From: Datnioides undecimradiatus
Lineage: Eukaryota; Chordata; Actinopteri; Lobotiformes; Datnioididae
Reading direction: 5' to 3'
Assembly: GCA_008933995.1 (NCBI GenBank)
Contig: WARS01000014.1
Span: 8,169,192-8,233,191, forward strand
Length of the DNA stretch: 64,000 bases
Below the pieces are notes generated by a model, which worked only from the letters and a program-made list of their open reading frames with translations, ran no database searches and had not been told where the DNA came from. Positions 23,990 through 36,903 of this stretch are shown one piece after another. The position numbers were made by a program, and so were the translations under genes. Position 1 is the stretch's first letter. Every line of letters starts with the position of its first letter.

Positions 23990-24400
23990 TGTAGGGGGAG
24001 TTTATGAATGCTCAGGCCTTGCACTTACTCTCTAGAGGGAATAAAATTCATACCCTGGCAGAGGTGCTGCCAGAGGGGCAGATTTACAGATGAGAACGGG
24101 CGTCACAGAAAGTGTAGTCGAATTGAACCTGGATAGCATCAACTCGATATAAAAGGATATGAAGTGGTTTTATATGTTTTTGCTGTCGGCTGGGGCTCGG
24201 GAGGTTATCCGAAATGAAAGACGCCATTTGTCACGCTGTCGTGTATTTTATGTGCTGTCACATAAGGGAGCATCCCAGAACTTCCCGGCAGAGCCTGTCC
24301 CGGTTCGTATACAGTGAATAAGTGGCAACACGGGGCGATTTCCAATCCTTATGCACTCAGACAAACATTCACACTTGTCGGGGATTCCTGTTTGCCTGAT
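23990..24400. promoter_or_regulatory. Candidate conserved non-coding element
   Basis: A compositionally balanced stretch with GATATAAAAGG near 24147, CpG-containing sequence and no low complexity. Role is unknown; flagged on texture only. Confidence 0.2.
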
Positions 24401-26429
24401 GAATTGTTGACCAAATGAGAAAACACGTGAGGGAAAATCATGGAAATTCAACACAGCCCAAGACCTTCAGTGCAGTAAGTTGATTACAGACCACTGAGCC
24501 ACCGCGCCCCCTGTTCCACTGCAACCGAGTCAAATTATATTTCCATCATCTATTAGCCATTCCTTTGGTGATCGCAAGTGACTCTCGAGTCCTAACTATG
24601 AAGTTCCAGTTCACCAACAAGTCCAGCATGAATTCAGAAATCAAGACAATCAAGTTCAAGTCAAGCCCAACACCTAAACTTTGTGTTTAAGTTCTAAACA
24701 AGTGTATTATCACTGGCTGACCTCTGCTGTGCACCGCCAGAACACCACCAGCAGCCCGTTTAGCACATGTGGGATCAGTGTAGTGTATACTCTAGTTACT
24801 CAGAGGCAAAGGCAGCTTTGCTCATTGTACTCTTTTATAATGCCTTTAAGGGAAGTCACAAGTCATTGATTTGTTACGTTAAAGTCAAGTTGAGCTTTTT
24901 GGGGTTTTTTAAAAAATTTTGTCAAGAACTTTCATCACTCACCAAATCCATAATGAAATTGTTTTACTTGAGTTCAAGTCACGAGGCTTCAGCTACAGTC
25001 ACTGACTTCAACCTTCATCAGAATCAACTTCATCGGCCCACCTAAGACAGACTGACTTGGTTGTTAGCAGCTCTCTATATACTGAAACAGTTTGCAGTGG
25101 ACAAGTGTGCACAACAACAAATACGATGCCGTATGTCTGCAAAGGTCAAATTGTGACTGTTGACTGTACGGGAGTGAGTCCTGATTGGTACTGTTAAACA
25201 ATTGGCATTTTCTGCAATTTGCATCACTATATACATCATTTATACCACATGTATAGATGTTTTCCTGCGCAGACTGATGGGAATCATATATGCTTTGCCG
25301 TGACATGTAAAGGGGAATACGAATGAAACGGAGTTACTGAGGGGGTGTATGTTTCTTCCCATGTTGACACACGGGGGAGACATTAATATTAAATACACAC
25401 ACACACACACACACACAACTGGATATAGTTCATCTTTAAAACATAACATTTTTTTTCTGCCCACCTGAAGCACGCTTTTACCGGTCACATTGCATTACAA
25501 TGCATCACATTGCATTACACTGTACAACAGTTTGCACAATTAACATATCGTAAGCACAAGAGCAAGAGCTAAAGCTCATACACACGCACAACACACGCAA
25601 ACACAAGCCACGCCTAAAGTACACACAGGGTACGCTCTACCTCTCTGTTTCCAACTCACCCAGGAAATGTTGTATTTAACTCATGCATAAAACATGATGT
25701 TTAGGCCACCAGAGACAGACTCTCAGAGGACACTTTTAGGAGTTTTACTACTTTGTACTGTTTAGACCAAAACAGAGCGAGGGAGAGATGAAGGGAGAGA
25801 CCCACCGAATGGTTCTTAAAACATCGCGTTTGACGTTGAATGATTTACACCAATCTTTTGATTTCGAGACATCAATTGACCACTCAGCCAGCCACAAGTT
25901 GACAAAAGACTGACATCTGAAGAGATGATGTTACTGATGTAAAGATCAGAGCGCTTGTTTTGGACCTGCTGCTGCAACAGGAATCCATCAAAGCGAATAG
26001 TCTTGGCGCCAAAAAAAAAAAAAAAAGAAAGAAAAGAAAATCTTCCTGAAACTTGAAGGTTGTAGAAACGTTTCGATCAATCAGTTTTGTATTTATATCG
26101 GAGTCTTTGAACGTCTCCAAACTCGCAAAAAAAAACTGATTTTAAGGAGGTAAACATGCAGTATAGGCCCACAATGCAGCAAAATGAAATAATGTATGAT
26201 TACAGATTTTAATATAGCAAATAGATGGCCTTTGACTTTGAAAAAGGTCAGCTTTTAGAGTAGATTACATATCTAATTGTACATAATGGTCTGCCTGACC
26301 CTGACATCTTTACATGTTCTCTATCAATAAAAGAGATGATTCACCAATCCATCCTCGTGTAGGTGAAGCATCCTCATTTGTTCTTGTGCTGCGCTGTTGT
26401 GATGATAACATCGTGCATTTAGATGGAAA
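24401..26429. other. Non-coding DNA with small simple repeats
   Basis: (AC)n at 25395-25419; a 14-base direct duplication, CACATTGCATTACA, at 25486-25499 and 25506-25519; an A15 run near 26011. No gene recognised. Confidence 0.4.
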
Positions 26430-26700
26430 TGGAGGATTTAATAATACTTATGAATCTGCGGCAGCCGAGGGCACATCAAGGAGCGCGCAGAGTGATTGTT
26501 TCTGGAAAACGGTGTCGGGGAGCTCGGACCGACACTGAAAATGGAATTCATTTGCTAATGAGCGCTCATTCCCACTATGCAAAGAGATGAAGAAGAATAT
26601 TAATAATGCCGATTGCCAGATTTCATCTCGAACTGATCCAGCCTAATGTCATTTGAGGTAAAAGGTCTTATGATGAACGAGGATTTGATGGTGCTGCAGA
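26430..26700. promoter_or_regulatory. Candidate conserved non-coding element
   Basis: ATTTGCTAATGAGCGCTCAT near 26549, ATTAATAATGCC near 26598 and TTTAATAATACTTATGAATC near 26436 combine homeodomain-type cores with CpG-containing sequence. Of the candidates in this window it looks most like a classic vertebrate enhancer element, but this is inference. Confidence 0.3.
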
Positions 26701-29700
26701 GTACTGAAAGTTCACGTGGCGTACGATTCCTGGTGTTTGTACGTTTCACTGACTGCAATTAGATGAGTGTGCGGTCCAACTTCACTTTTAAAGCTTTTCT
26801 ATTTCCAAAAGGAGCTCTATAATTGAATTTTGAAAACACGGCAGCTGTAATTTCAACTCGCCTAAAATCACAAAGTGGTTCCTAATGTTCAATCGATCCT
26901 CACTGATTCAAAAAGCGGTCGACAGAATATTCGAAACACACCAAATGCGACGTGTTCAGCCATGCAACGAACACAGAAAGTGTGGCGCGTGCAAGTATGC
27001 GTGTGATAATTGCTGCAGACACACCTGCGGGGAGTTAGCACTGGTGTCTGACGATGCAGTGGCCACTGTGGACAAATCTATAACACAAGGGAAGGCTACA
27101 GTAGAAGAAGAAAGCGAGAAAAGCCCACTGTGGCTGTTCTTTGCTCTTTCACAGGCTCTTTAACTCTCTAACGTACAGCATGTGTGCTGGTTTCTACTGT
27201 TTGGAATTATGTAATTGTGAAAGTTTGTGGGTGTCTGCAGAGCCCAGTGAGAGAAACATGCAACAGGCAGGACAGAATATAAATCTGCACCACCAACCGT
27301 GGCCTACATCACGGCCAGCAACAACAAACAAACATCATAACCTTCAAGAAGATAGGATTCATTGCGGAACAGCTGTATTTGGGCTCGGGTATCCTCGGAG
27401 AGAACCACGATTTACGATATATCGCCCAATCGCGTCTGAAGGTTCTAAAAGTTCAGCTTCAAAGGCAGGATACAAGCTGGCCATCATGGAGGAAGCTCGA
27501 TGTGATGAATATCAGCCGTGAAGATTAACAGTGCACACCTTAAACAAGCATTTATATCATTTACTACACATGATAAGTGCCATAAAGAAAAAGGGAATGA
27601 AAGAATGAAAAGGAGCACTTGACAGGGAAGTTCAAACCAGGTTGCTTACCTCCAACGGCTGGACGCCTCACATCGACGCGAATGTCGGACTGTCGCTTTC
27701 TGACACAGAAACGTGCAGACATATTTTATAATTTGAGTGCACTGACCCTTAAGGGGTTACAGCAGCATCTTAACTACCTCCTTAACCTGATTTCTTTTAT
27801 GGATTTCAGCTGCAGCAACATTAAATTAGTGAGACAATGTGGTGAGAAGTGTGCCAAGCACTTAAGCGGTTAGACACACTATTATTTCAGCAATGTAGTA
27901 CCCGGAGAAAGTCTGGTGTCAAGGGCATAAGCACTAGACACAGAAAAAGTAATGTAACAAATGAATGAAGGACTCCCAAGTGCATAAGTAATAAGGAACA
28001 AGGTTATTTCAGAAGTCAATTATGGTTTGATGAAGCTCGCCACCGTAATGGCGATAAAGACCAAAATAAATCCGCTCGGAGTGAACCGTCTTTACAGCCG
28101 ACAGAGCCTTGCGCCATCACGCCGAGACCGTCTGAAAAAGACTATATGTATTTCATAACCTTTGTAGGACGTAGTTTTTGGATTTTGTCCCAGTTTATTG
28201 TATAATAATAACTCCGAAAACCGCAGGGACCGCGAGGAAAAACAAGACACTGACACATTGCGGGGAGCTGCTGAGAAAGTATAGCTGGCAGTATTGTTGT
28301 AATGACAGATTTAGACCTTTACTGAGGCGTTCACCACAGTCTCATTTGGGGGAGGCTGTGAATTTCTACAAAACTGTTATCTTCAGTCCAGCCATCTGAG
28401 AGCTTCACATGTCCCTCTGGCCACAGTATGCGGTGGATCCTGTCTCCTTTCAACACCCGTACTCTTCATTTACACAGATTTAGACGGGTTTTAAACTCGC
28501 AAATTAACATGACGGCACCGTCTTACAGTTTTCATCTTCAAGATAGGAGACACGGTGACCTTTTACGAAGGTACGACCCTTATATCGGATTCAAACGTTC
28601 AGAAAAGTCTGGAAGCTGAAGCGGTGAATCCGGGCTGGAATGAGAACTCCATAATGTTCGAGAGCTAAACATTGAACTAACAGCTAAACACTATTGTGGA
28701 AACAAACAAACAAAAAAAAATTAGGTGATAAATAAAGTAAACAGAGAATGAGATCACTCTGGTATCGCAGCGCTAGGTTTAGTCATTTCAGCCTATTAGT
28801 GCAGAGTAATTAGTTGGAGGTGTGAACGCTGCTTCACACCGCCAGTCCATGAACTCCTGCCATCGCCTGGGTGAAATACAACTCTTTGCTGTAGTCCCAC
28901 TCAGTCTGAACACAAACACCCGACCATTATACTGGCATTCAGTCGTTTGCCATGCGTGGAACACAATGGAAGTGCAATGCAGATGAAGAAGAAGAAGTGC
29001 TCAAGTGATGGTAAAATCTATATTCTGATCACAAAAACATGGACAAACACTTAGATTCTATTCCTCAAGTCCTATGTTCAGTGCATGCAAGAGCTTTTTA
29101 TAATGAAAAAGAGGTTAGCTTGACTCTAATCACACAAAGATACATTTATGTACACACCCCTGAGAGGTCAGAATGAGCTATCGACAATATTTTAAGCCTT
29201 TTCGGAATAAAAAAAAATATAAATTTTGATATAAAAATGTGTCTGTGCTGAAACAAACTTTAAATACTTTACATCGTTGTGTATCAGTGTCAAAAAAAAT
29301 GCAAAAACTGTACTTGGCCTCGATCAACCTCAAAGTTGTCACACGATCACTCACTGGAAGCCCTGTGTAAAGCACCATCCGTGACTGCTACTTGACCTCC
29401 TCCACTGTGTCAAAGCAGGAACCCTTACACTTAAATTTGATCTTGGGTTGGTCTGGGGGAGTTAGAAGAAGTTGACATTGCTAAATCCAGCATCTAACAG
29501 TTGTGTTGTTGTGGCCGAAAATTCAATGTGTGCACGCCTCCCGCAATGAAAATGGCGGTCGTTTGTGCCGAATTTCCTTCCTCGGTCGCCTCAGAACGGT
29601 GCAGCTGAGGGTTAACTCCACGGTGCACAACCATCATATCTCTTCTGGTTGGGATGCACAGGCCAAGTAGATGCTCTGCTCTGCTACGATGCAAATCAAC

Positions 29701-29960
29701 CAGGTCCTACTACCATTTCAAAAATACATGGCTAAACGTACAGGGGAGCGGTAGCATGATGTGTGGAGCATGAGAAGTAGTTCAGCGTGCTTTTATAACC
29801 TTTGTAAATACATTGCTGAAATATTTCCCATGAAGCCATTGCAAAGCCTCACTTTCCAAGCCCTAGTAGAAATATTATACCAATACAGCGGCCTTGAAAC
29901 AAAGTGACACAGTGCTCTCGCACTAGAAGCCTGTATCTTTTATGTTTTTGTGCAGTTTGG
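26701..29960. other. Unique non-coding DNA
   Basis: No recognised gene. The 126-codon frame at 27141-27521 and others show no domain and no supporting codon signal. No repeats beyond short A runs. Confidence 0.4.
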
Positions 29961-30084
29961 CCTTCACATTTCTGAGGCTTCCAATAAATACTCATATATA
30001 TTTATATATATATTTTTACCTTCCCGACAACTCGCAGCTTTTTTTTTTTTTATCTCGCACCATTTGTTGTCGTCATCCTTTACT

Positions 30085-30280
30085 CTTCGACTCGCCAGTG
30101 CGCCGTCGGACTGGCAGGAACGACGTGGGAGAGAAGTGGGCGGGGGTGGACGACCGGCATGCGGCGGACGTGAGCCTCCAGGCGCGATCCCACAACGTCG
30201 GCGACGCGCAGCCGGCTCCGCGGTCTCCGTGCTCCCCACGACAGAAGCACCTTCCCGACTGATTCCGCCTCGGGGTGTTT
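30085..30280. promoter_or_regulatory. Small CpG-island-like peak
   Basis: By hand count about 28 CpG dinucleotides in about 190 bases, with GC content far above the surroundings. In fish, such CpG-dense peaks are usually promoters, first exons or GC-rich coding exons. It overlaps the exon candidate at 30099-30262. Confidence 0.5.
30099..30262 (+). CDS. Candidate terminal coding exon, unidentified
   Basis: I do not recognise the product. A pyrimidine-containing stretch ending in CGACTCGCCAG (AG at 30097-30098) would serve as a splice acceptor, and the frame then runs 54 codons to TGA at 30260-30262, ending PRQKHLPD. Hand-counted GC content by codon position is about 78, 56 and 81 percent; the lowest value at position two and highest at position three is the pattern of a real GC-rich coding exon. 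Against this, no upstream exon was found, the residue mix (Arg, Asp, Ala, Pro) is also what CpG-rich DNA gives by chance, and the segment could be a promoter CpG island. The opposite strand gives a low-complexity Arg/Pro/Gly frame and is less convincing. Confidence 0.25.
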
Positions 30281-30483
30281 TAATTATGCTCTCAGCCATC
30301 GTAATGCTCTCCCAGTGCGTGTGCGTATGTGTGTGTGTCGGGGGTGGGACTGGCGGTATGTGCGGGGGTTCAGAAACACAGTTGGATTTAAAATAGTCCC
30401 TGTTGTCTCCTATTGTCTCTCGTGCTTTGATGTTTCTGGTAGTGAGTAGTTAGTAATTAGCACGCCCACGCAATTTGGCACAT

Positions 30484-31075
30484 CTTCTCCTCTTTCCCAG
30501 CTTCTCCTTCCTTCTCGTTCTCCAGATTAACAGGCAGCACCCGCCTTTGTCTCCCTCCTGCTCTCCTTCCATTCTTCTCTCCATCCATCTTCATCTACAG
30601 GTAACATTTGCCTCTTTCACATTTCCTCCTGACTCCATTTCACGCCACAGCCCTGGTATTTTCTCCCTCTCTCGCTATAATAATTAACCCCAAACTCCAT
30701 CCTTCCATCTTTGTTCCCTCGTTCCGTCCCTTCGCTTCCCGCCTTATTGCCCTCTCTCCCGCAAAACCCTCGTCCTTCGTCTTTTTTAAGTAGCATTTTC
30801 CTCGTCTCATAATAGTGCGGCAGTGTGCGCCGCTTTGCCGAGAGAGCCATGTAATTTATCAACACATGGGAAATTACCACCTATTGTTGTTGGGGAATGA
30901 ACAGGGGCGGCGGTGTAAAATAGGTTTAAGCACGTAAATGAATCATCAAGCCAAGCCTTCTAACTCTTTCTCTGGATTTCTATTTCATTCTCTCTCTCTC
31001 TCTCTCTCTCTGCTGCTGTTGTTCTCTCTCCCTCCCATTCTTTACACTCCCCCCTCCCTCTCGAGCCTGATCTCT
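30484..31075. repeat. Long pyrimidine-rich tract with (TC)n
   Basis: About 300 bases (30484-30790) are nearly all pyrimidine, followed after a gap by (TC)11 at 30989-31011 and another C/T stretch. Such tracts can adopt triplex structures. Frames here are low complexity. Confidence 0.8.
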
Positions 31076-31079
31076 GTTT

Positions 31080-32400
31080 CAGTCCTGGTTTGTTGCATAT
31101 CATGTACAGAGCTGCATCCCAGACCTTTCCCACTCTTTTCTGTTGTTACTTGTTGGGATGTTGATCCAGGATTTGAAGTTTACTGTTAATTCTCTGTAAA
31201 TAGTAGCCTGGGCTGCAGGGCGGCTTCGTTAGAAATGCGAATGTTACAGACGATTCCGGATCTCTAACCTCACCAGTATGTGTGCTGTGGATTCAGCAAA
31301 AGCCGACAAAGCAGTTCTTTCAGAGTTTCGGCTATCCCGTGGGCTGGGATGGTGCCTCAGTGGGACAAAAACCAGACAGAAACGTGTCTTCTCATAAGGT
31401 TTCTCTTCCTCAGCTGTGACGACTGATCCCCTCTGACCTCCCATCACTAAATTACACGTGTGTGTCCGGTCTTCCTCCGTGCTCCGGGTGAGTTTTCCAA
31501 ACTACGGGAAAAAGCGGTTTTAACTCAGTGGTCCTCACAAGATCTATCAGGCCTGTGCACAAGAGAGGAGACATGATAACACAACACAGCTGATATGTAA
31601 AGCGAGCATAAATACGAGCCGTAAATAGACTGATGTTTTCTTCTTGTCTTCACTAAGATTGTCATGAGATTGAAAATAAATCTGCACAACAGCTGTCACG
31701 AGACTCTCACTGATCTGCTCCTCCACGATGTTCTTTTTGATAAAAAGTACTGATCTCAGTCATTTCTTCATTCCGTTTGCCATCGGCGCAGACCCGCCAC
31801 TTCCTGTTTCATATTAAAAGCTCTCCAGCATCTCAGAGGGTAAAACCCTCCCCTTGCTTGGCTCTGTGGTGGACGGCGACAACACGTCCATTCTCATCTC
31901 CTTCGTCCCCTATTTTGCATTTGTCTTTTCGACCCCGGCTCTAGAGACAGGGTCTGAGGCTTTGGGGTCTGTAGGTTCTCCTACAAGCTTGGAAGAAGAG
32001 AGTGAGTAAAGGCTGTGATGCTGTCCTCTTAGGAAGGCTGTCAATGTCAAGGACAAGGCGCTCACACTGTCGGCTGGTGGTGTGTACAGTTATGACCTTT
32101 CCACATTGCATTTTCATACTCAGCAGGTGCAGTGGCCACGATAATATCAAAAGTCGACGCAACGGCTGCACTGAAAACTGATGTATGAGATGCATTAATC
32201 TGAACGGTGCTTGAAACACCTTTGTATGCAGTGCAATGCAGTGTAAGACAATCAGAAACGATGAGCCCAGCGCTGAAACAGTGTCAGCAAAACTTATCAC
32301 AGGCATCACGGAAGTAGACTCTACAACGGAACAGCTGTACCAAGTCGCATTCGATGTACCTGCACGGTCAGGCCCCCGGGGGTAGCGCTACTGTCGATGA
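31080..32400. other. Unique non-coding DNA
   Basis: No gene recognised. The 122-codon minus-strand frame at 31941-32309 lacks any recognisable domain. Confidence 0.4.
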
Positions 32401-32548
32401 CGTTGGCCTGTGCGCCGCCAATTGCTCCGAGAATTTACAACCTAAACACGCAAAAGGTTAAAAGGAACCCTTCAAGTGACGTGGCGGATGATTCAGTGGT
32501 TTAATATCAGGGCGTGCGTGGACAATACTTTGAGGCTTTAATGTGAAG

Positions 32549-32628
32549 CGTTCCATTTCACGGGCAGCGCGCCGATCGAAAGCGCCGCGCACTGGAAGCA
32601 GCTGGAGTTCATCAGCGAGTGGAAATAG
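32549..32628 (+). CDS. Short coding-like frame in a CpG-rich peak, unidentified
   Basis: From 32549 to TAG at 32626-32628 the plus strand reads FHFTGSAPIESAAHWKQ and continues LEFISEWK, stop. By hand count codon positions one, two and three are about 56, 44 and 85 percent GC, a strong coding-type periodicity for only 26 codons. The segment lies within a CpG-rich stretch (about 32500-32700). Weak points: the nearest upstream AG (32547-32548) lacks a good polypyrimidine tract, an in-frame stop lies only three codons upstream, and a 108-codon frame on the opposite strand (32458-32784) competes. It may be the end of an exon, a relic or chance. Product unknown. Confidence 0.2.
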
Positions 32629-32866
32629 CGTGTTTGTTAAAAAAGAGAAGCTCAGGGCGACGGAGGGGAGCTTAATCGGAGCTGACGCGAGCGTGTTCTT
32701 ACACAAAGACCAGCCCTTATTTGTTTTGTACCAGCTATTATTTGAGACATGGCCACTATTTGAAAAGGGTATCCTATTTGACAATGCACTATTTTCAGTT
32801 GTTTGCCTTCACTGTAAGTTGCTCAGGATCGCATCATCAGCCTGAGGCCTAAAGTACAGCACGCCG

Positions 32867-33545
32867 TCTCTCTCTCTCTCTCTCCCTCTCTCTGTTATTT
32901 CTCACTCTGCGTTTGTCTCCCCGCCTCTGAGGACTGTTTAAAATTAAACGCAAGATTCAAACGCGCCTCCGAGAAATAAAATACTTATATACACCATATG
33001 CTGCAAGAGCTGTAGATAATCCTGAAATTAAAGAACGGCTCTTACAGTGAGGGACCACTAAAATTAGTCACTTCACAAGCAACATCAATATTTAATCCTC
33101 ACTCTCTTTGATAGTCTGCATGTTTTTTCCGTTTCTCGATGCATCGCAGATAATTATCTTTCCCTCTTTTACCTCTTCTCCACCGATGCTTGTCGTTATT
33201 TCTGTTTCTTCCTCTTCCTTTTTAGTCTGAGGGTCTATTTTAGAACAATAGATGTCACCTGTGACAAAAAAACCCTGTAAATTCCCACAATCTTTTTCTT
33301 TTGCTCTCTCTCCACACCACACCACACACTCCCCCTTTACCAAACATCTCTCCCTCTGTCTGTCTCTGTCTCTCTCTCTCTCCTCATAGCTGCTAGGAAT
33401 GATCTTTATCAGAGGAGACAGAATTGAAACGTCACAGTTAGTCTTTCTTTAATCTCCTCAACTCTCTGCCATCTCTGAGATTACTCAAGTGCTGTGTGTG
33501 TGTGTGTGTGACAGAGAGAGAGAGCGAGCGAGAGACAGAGCAAAC
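32867..33545. repeat. (TC)n, pyrimidine-rich, (TG)n and (GA)n simple repeats
   Basis: (TC)n at 32867-32893; C/T-rich at 33353-33390; (TG)9 at 33493-33510 directly joined to a GA-rich tract to about 33540. Confidence 0.85.
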
Positions 33546-35299
33546 ACATATGTCTGATTGCTTCATGCACCTCACCTGCAGGTACATCATTCAATCATTT
33601 GAGCACAACAGCTGTCACATTGTACGAATCAGTTAATGATAATATGATTAAATATCTTCTGCCAAAATATCCCGTTTCTTCTGATTAATGCTTCAAAATT
33701 GGTGAAAACCAGACAAATACGGCCTGAACTTTCACAAACTAGTCCAAAGCAGCACAAATGTCAGCTGCCTAATTGAAATCAGTGTTCCCTGTGCATCTTG
33801 CTCCGTTACTTGTGCAAAGCTAGACTTATTCCTCTCCTTTGCACAAATTCAACGTGGTGGTCCAAACCAGGCACGACAGCTAAGATGAGATGCTTAAAAC
33901 TACACCCTCAAGACTTTAGGCTGAGGTACGAGTACAACCATGTAAGATTCATCATTTTGTAATCTAGAGCTCTAAAGTATCATGATTGCATGGCCTATTC
34001 AGAATTCCGATGGATGGTGTAAAACAGAGCTTGCAAATAACCCAGTGAGAGTTCATTTGGTGACAAGGTGTAGGAAGGTTTCACATTGACGTCTGAGTGA
34101 AGGCGTTAGCTGTCGATGATCCGTTGCACAGCCTCCGTCAAATGCAAATCCTGCGCGAATGTGCCAACAGACGAGCAGAGCAAAGGAGGGCGCTCGGCCA
34201 TCGCTGCTTGTTCAGGGGACGGATCACAACATGTTCTCAGATCTCCCTGCATTCATTGCACATGAGGGCGAGGGCGAAATCGTGAAAATGCTCATTAACG
34301 CGCATGACGTGGCTGAAAGCCGGTAACACCTGAATCAGTTCGCAGATCAGTTAAAATATCAGATACCTTGAGTTCAGTCCTAAACATTTTCATATTTCCC
34401 GTCACTTATTAAAACACAGCAGCGACTCGTCTGATAACACGATTTCAATAACGCCGCTTCAGGTAACCTGGCAGTGCATTGCCGCCTACACGAGAACACA
34501 GTTATTCATTATGCAGTAAACGTGTAAATGATCAGTATTTTTCATGTGATATTTAATCAAGGAGCTCTGTTTGCATCAATTAGCGGCGCACACGCACGGT
34601 GCTTTAAATGACACGACTTAAAGTTAGCGGTGCCGGCAGGCGCACAGGTTCACAGTGTTATTGTGTCATCTATAGCGTGTGGCTATATATAATATGATGG
34701 ATAACATGATCACTGCTGATGGTAATTACCATACAGTAAGACTTGTGTATCAGTTAATGAGCGGGTCACTGCTTTGGGTCACGCACGGGAGCTGACACAC
34801 TACACGCTACGCCACTACAGCTTCGGTGTTTCTGACCGACTGACAGCGAGTGCCTTCGTTTTTGTGACATCACACCTGCATTGAGGAGTGCTCTCTGTGC
34901 TGGAAACCCAAGACAGAGCCAAGGTTTAAGCACGTGGAAGTACGTACATGGCGGAAACAAGTCTCGTTAGGAGAACCAGTGTGGACGCACCCAAGCACGC
35001 ACACATTGTAAACAGATGCACAGAGGAGCGCACGTGTTTCTGCAGAGAGGAGGACGAGCGAGCTTCCCCTCCACTGCGCTGATGCTGTGTTTGCATGCGG
35101 CTCGGCGAATGACTCGCCGTCCTTGCGCGTGAAGGAGGGGGCGATAAATTCATTTATATCAGCCGTCGGTGACGACAGGCCTGGTGGGAGGGAAATGAAA
35201 AACTACTGCATCAGGTGAACAGGGAGAGCGCGTCCGCGTTGTGCCAGCCGGTTAACACCGGTGTGCGTCTGCACTGTATGTTTGCGTGTGTGTGTATGC

Positions 35300-35302
<3 letters not shown>
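33546..35302. other. Unique non-coding DNA
   Basis: No gene recognised. 34090-34290 is relatively GC-rich with a 62-codon frame, but it has no domain and no splice context. Confidence 0.4.

Positions 35303-35358
<56 letters not shown>
35303..35358. repeat. (TG)28 microsatellite, longest in the window
   Basis: Twenty-eight perfect TG units, preceded by a degenerate TG stretch from about 35270. Likely length-polymorphic. Confidence 0.98.
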
Positions 35359-35359
<1 letters not shown>

Positions 35360-36899
35360 CCCAGAAAAAATTAAAACTCCTCCCCTGCCTCCCAAACAGA
35401 TTAAAAATGAGCAGAAGTAATTAGTATTTTTGGTACCAAAACAATACAAATACAAACATAAATCTCTGCTGCTTAGGAGAATATTACATCGGGCTTAATA
35501 ATTCAGGGAGAGCTTAAAAAAATTTACATAAAAAGTAATTATGCAAAGGTAATAAGTATATTTCTCCAGGCTATCCTTCATTTGTTCCACTTTGCTCTTA
35601 TTTTGAGACGTGATATGTTGATTTGACATTGGCTTTTTTTTTTTTTGGCCTCGGCCTCTGAAGTAGCTGCGCAAACACGTCGTATTTTAGCATAGCATCT
35701 TTTTTTTTTGCATTTCAAAATATAATAAATATGAATTTAAACAACAACAACAACAAAAATGCTAACACTGTGTTCGTGACTCCATGTTGTCCTCCGTGCT
35801 TCTACTTGCTGTAGTCTGCCTGCTTTGAAAACTCTGTCCACTGTGAAACACAGAAAGATGCCTGAAGGCTGAATCAGCAGTGTGTGAACGTGTTTCACTG
35901 AAGCATAGCAATATCATAATATTGACAATTAATAACTGTTCAAATATAAACTGAAACGAATTATTTCTTTGATAAAATCACATGTAAAATGATCTGGATC
36001 GATCATTTGTCTGTAAAGTCTTTCATGAAAGGTTAGGCTACTGGAAAACACCGCGTCTCTTTTCCGTGAATCTCGTCGCTCGGACAGCAGCTGTGAGCAG
36101 CATCCATGAAACGCACACTTTCAGAGAAGTAAGACGTCCTTTTTCTGGGAACAGGCCACCTGAAGCAACATCCGCTTGTCAGCACAGCTGGAGCAGCTGT
36201 CAGTCCGCAGGTGTCGACAGCTCTGTACGTTTATCCCGTTAATAAACATCTGCACATTAATGAAAAGCCACATTCCGTATAGTTACATATATGCAGTGGA
36301 CCCGCGGTGTGTGGTGGCCTTCACTTCACTGCTTGAGATTAATTAACAATTATCCTCATCAGAATTTCTTTATATTAAAATAAGCAATCCAAGTTATGAG
36401 CAGAATATCTTAGAATTCAAGTATTTTAGGAAAAGCAGAAATTAGGTTAATCTCACAAAAAAATACTTTTTACCTAATGCACAGAAATGTAATTTTGCTG
36501 CTAACTGCAATGTTTGCTACTGAATCAAAGACTCTCCTTGGCTATAATGTCATCTATGTTAGATATTAAATTGGGAAATAACAGATCATGAGGAGACAAA
36601 TCTTATGATTAATGAAAAGACTAATATTAAGATTAACATTTAGTTCTTATCTAGGCTTAATAAAGTGCTTTGAGTTGCCTTACTGGAACCACAGAAAGAT
36701 GCATATACTTTTAGATGTTACAGGGTTGTTGTTTTTTTTTTTATCAAATTGTGATAAAAATGATAAGTAATAATAATACATTTTGTTGGGTAGAAAAGTC
36801 AGAAGTTACACTGATTTCCATCATAATATTGGATATTGTGTCCAAACGTAATCCAATAATAAAGTCTAACTTATATTTTCCTCTTTCTGGCTTCACTCT
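35359..36899. other. AT-rich unique non-coding DNA
   Basis: T-runs near 35635 and 35700, a (CAA)5 near 35740, and a T10 run near 36731. No gene seen. Confidence 0.4.
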
Positions 36900-36903
36900 G
36901 CAG

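Noticed and set aside
27141-27521. 126-codon plus-strand frame
   Set aside because: No domain, no splice context and no third-position bias noticed.
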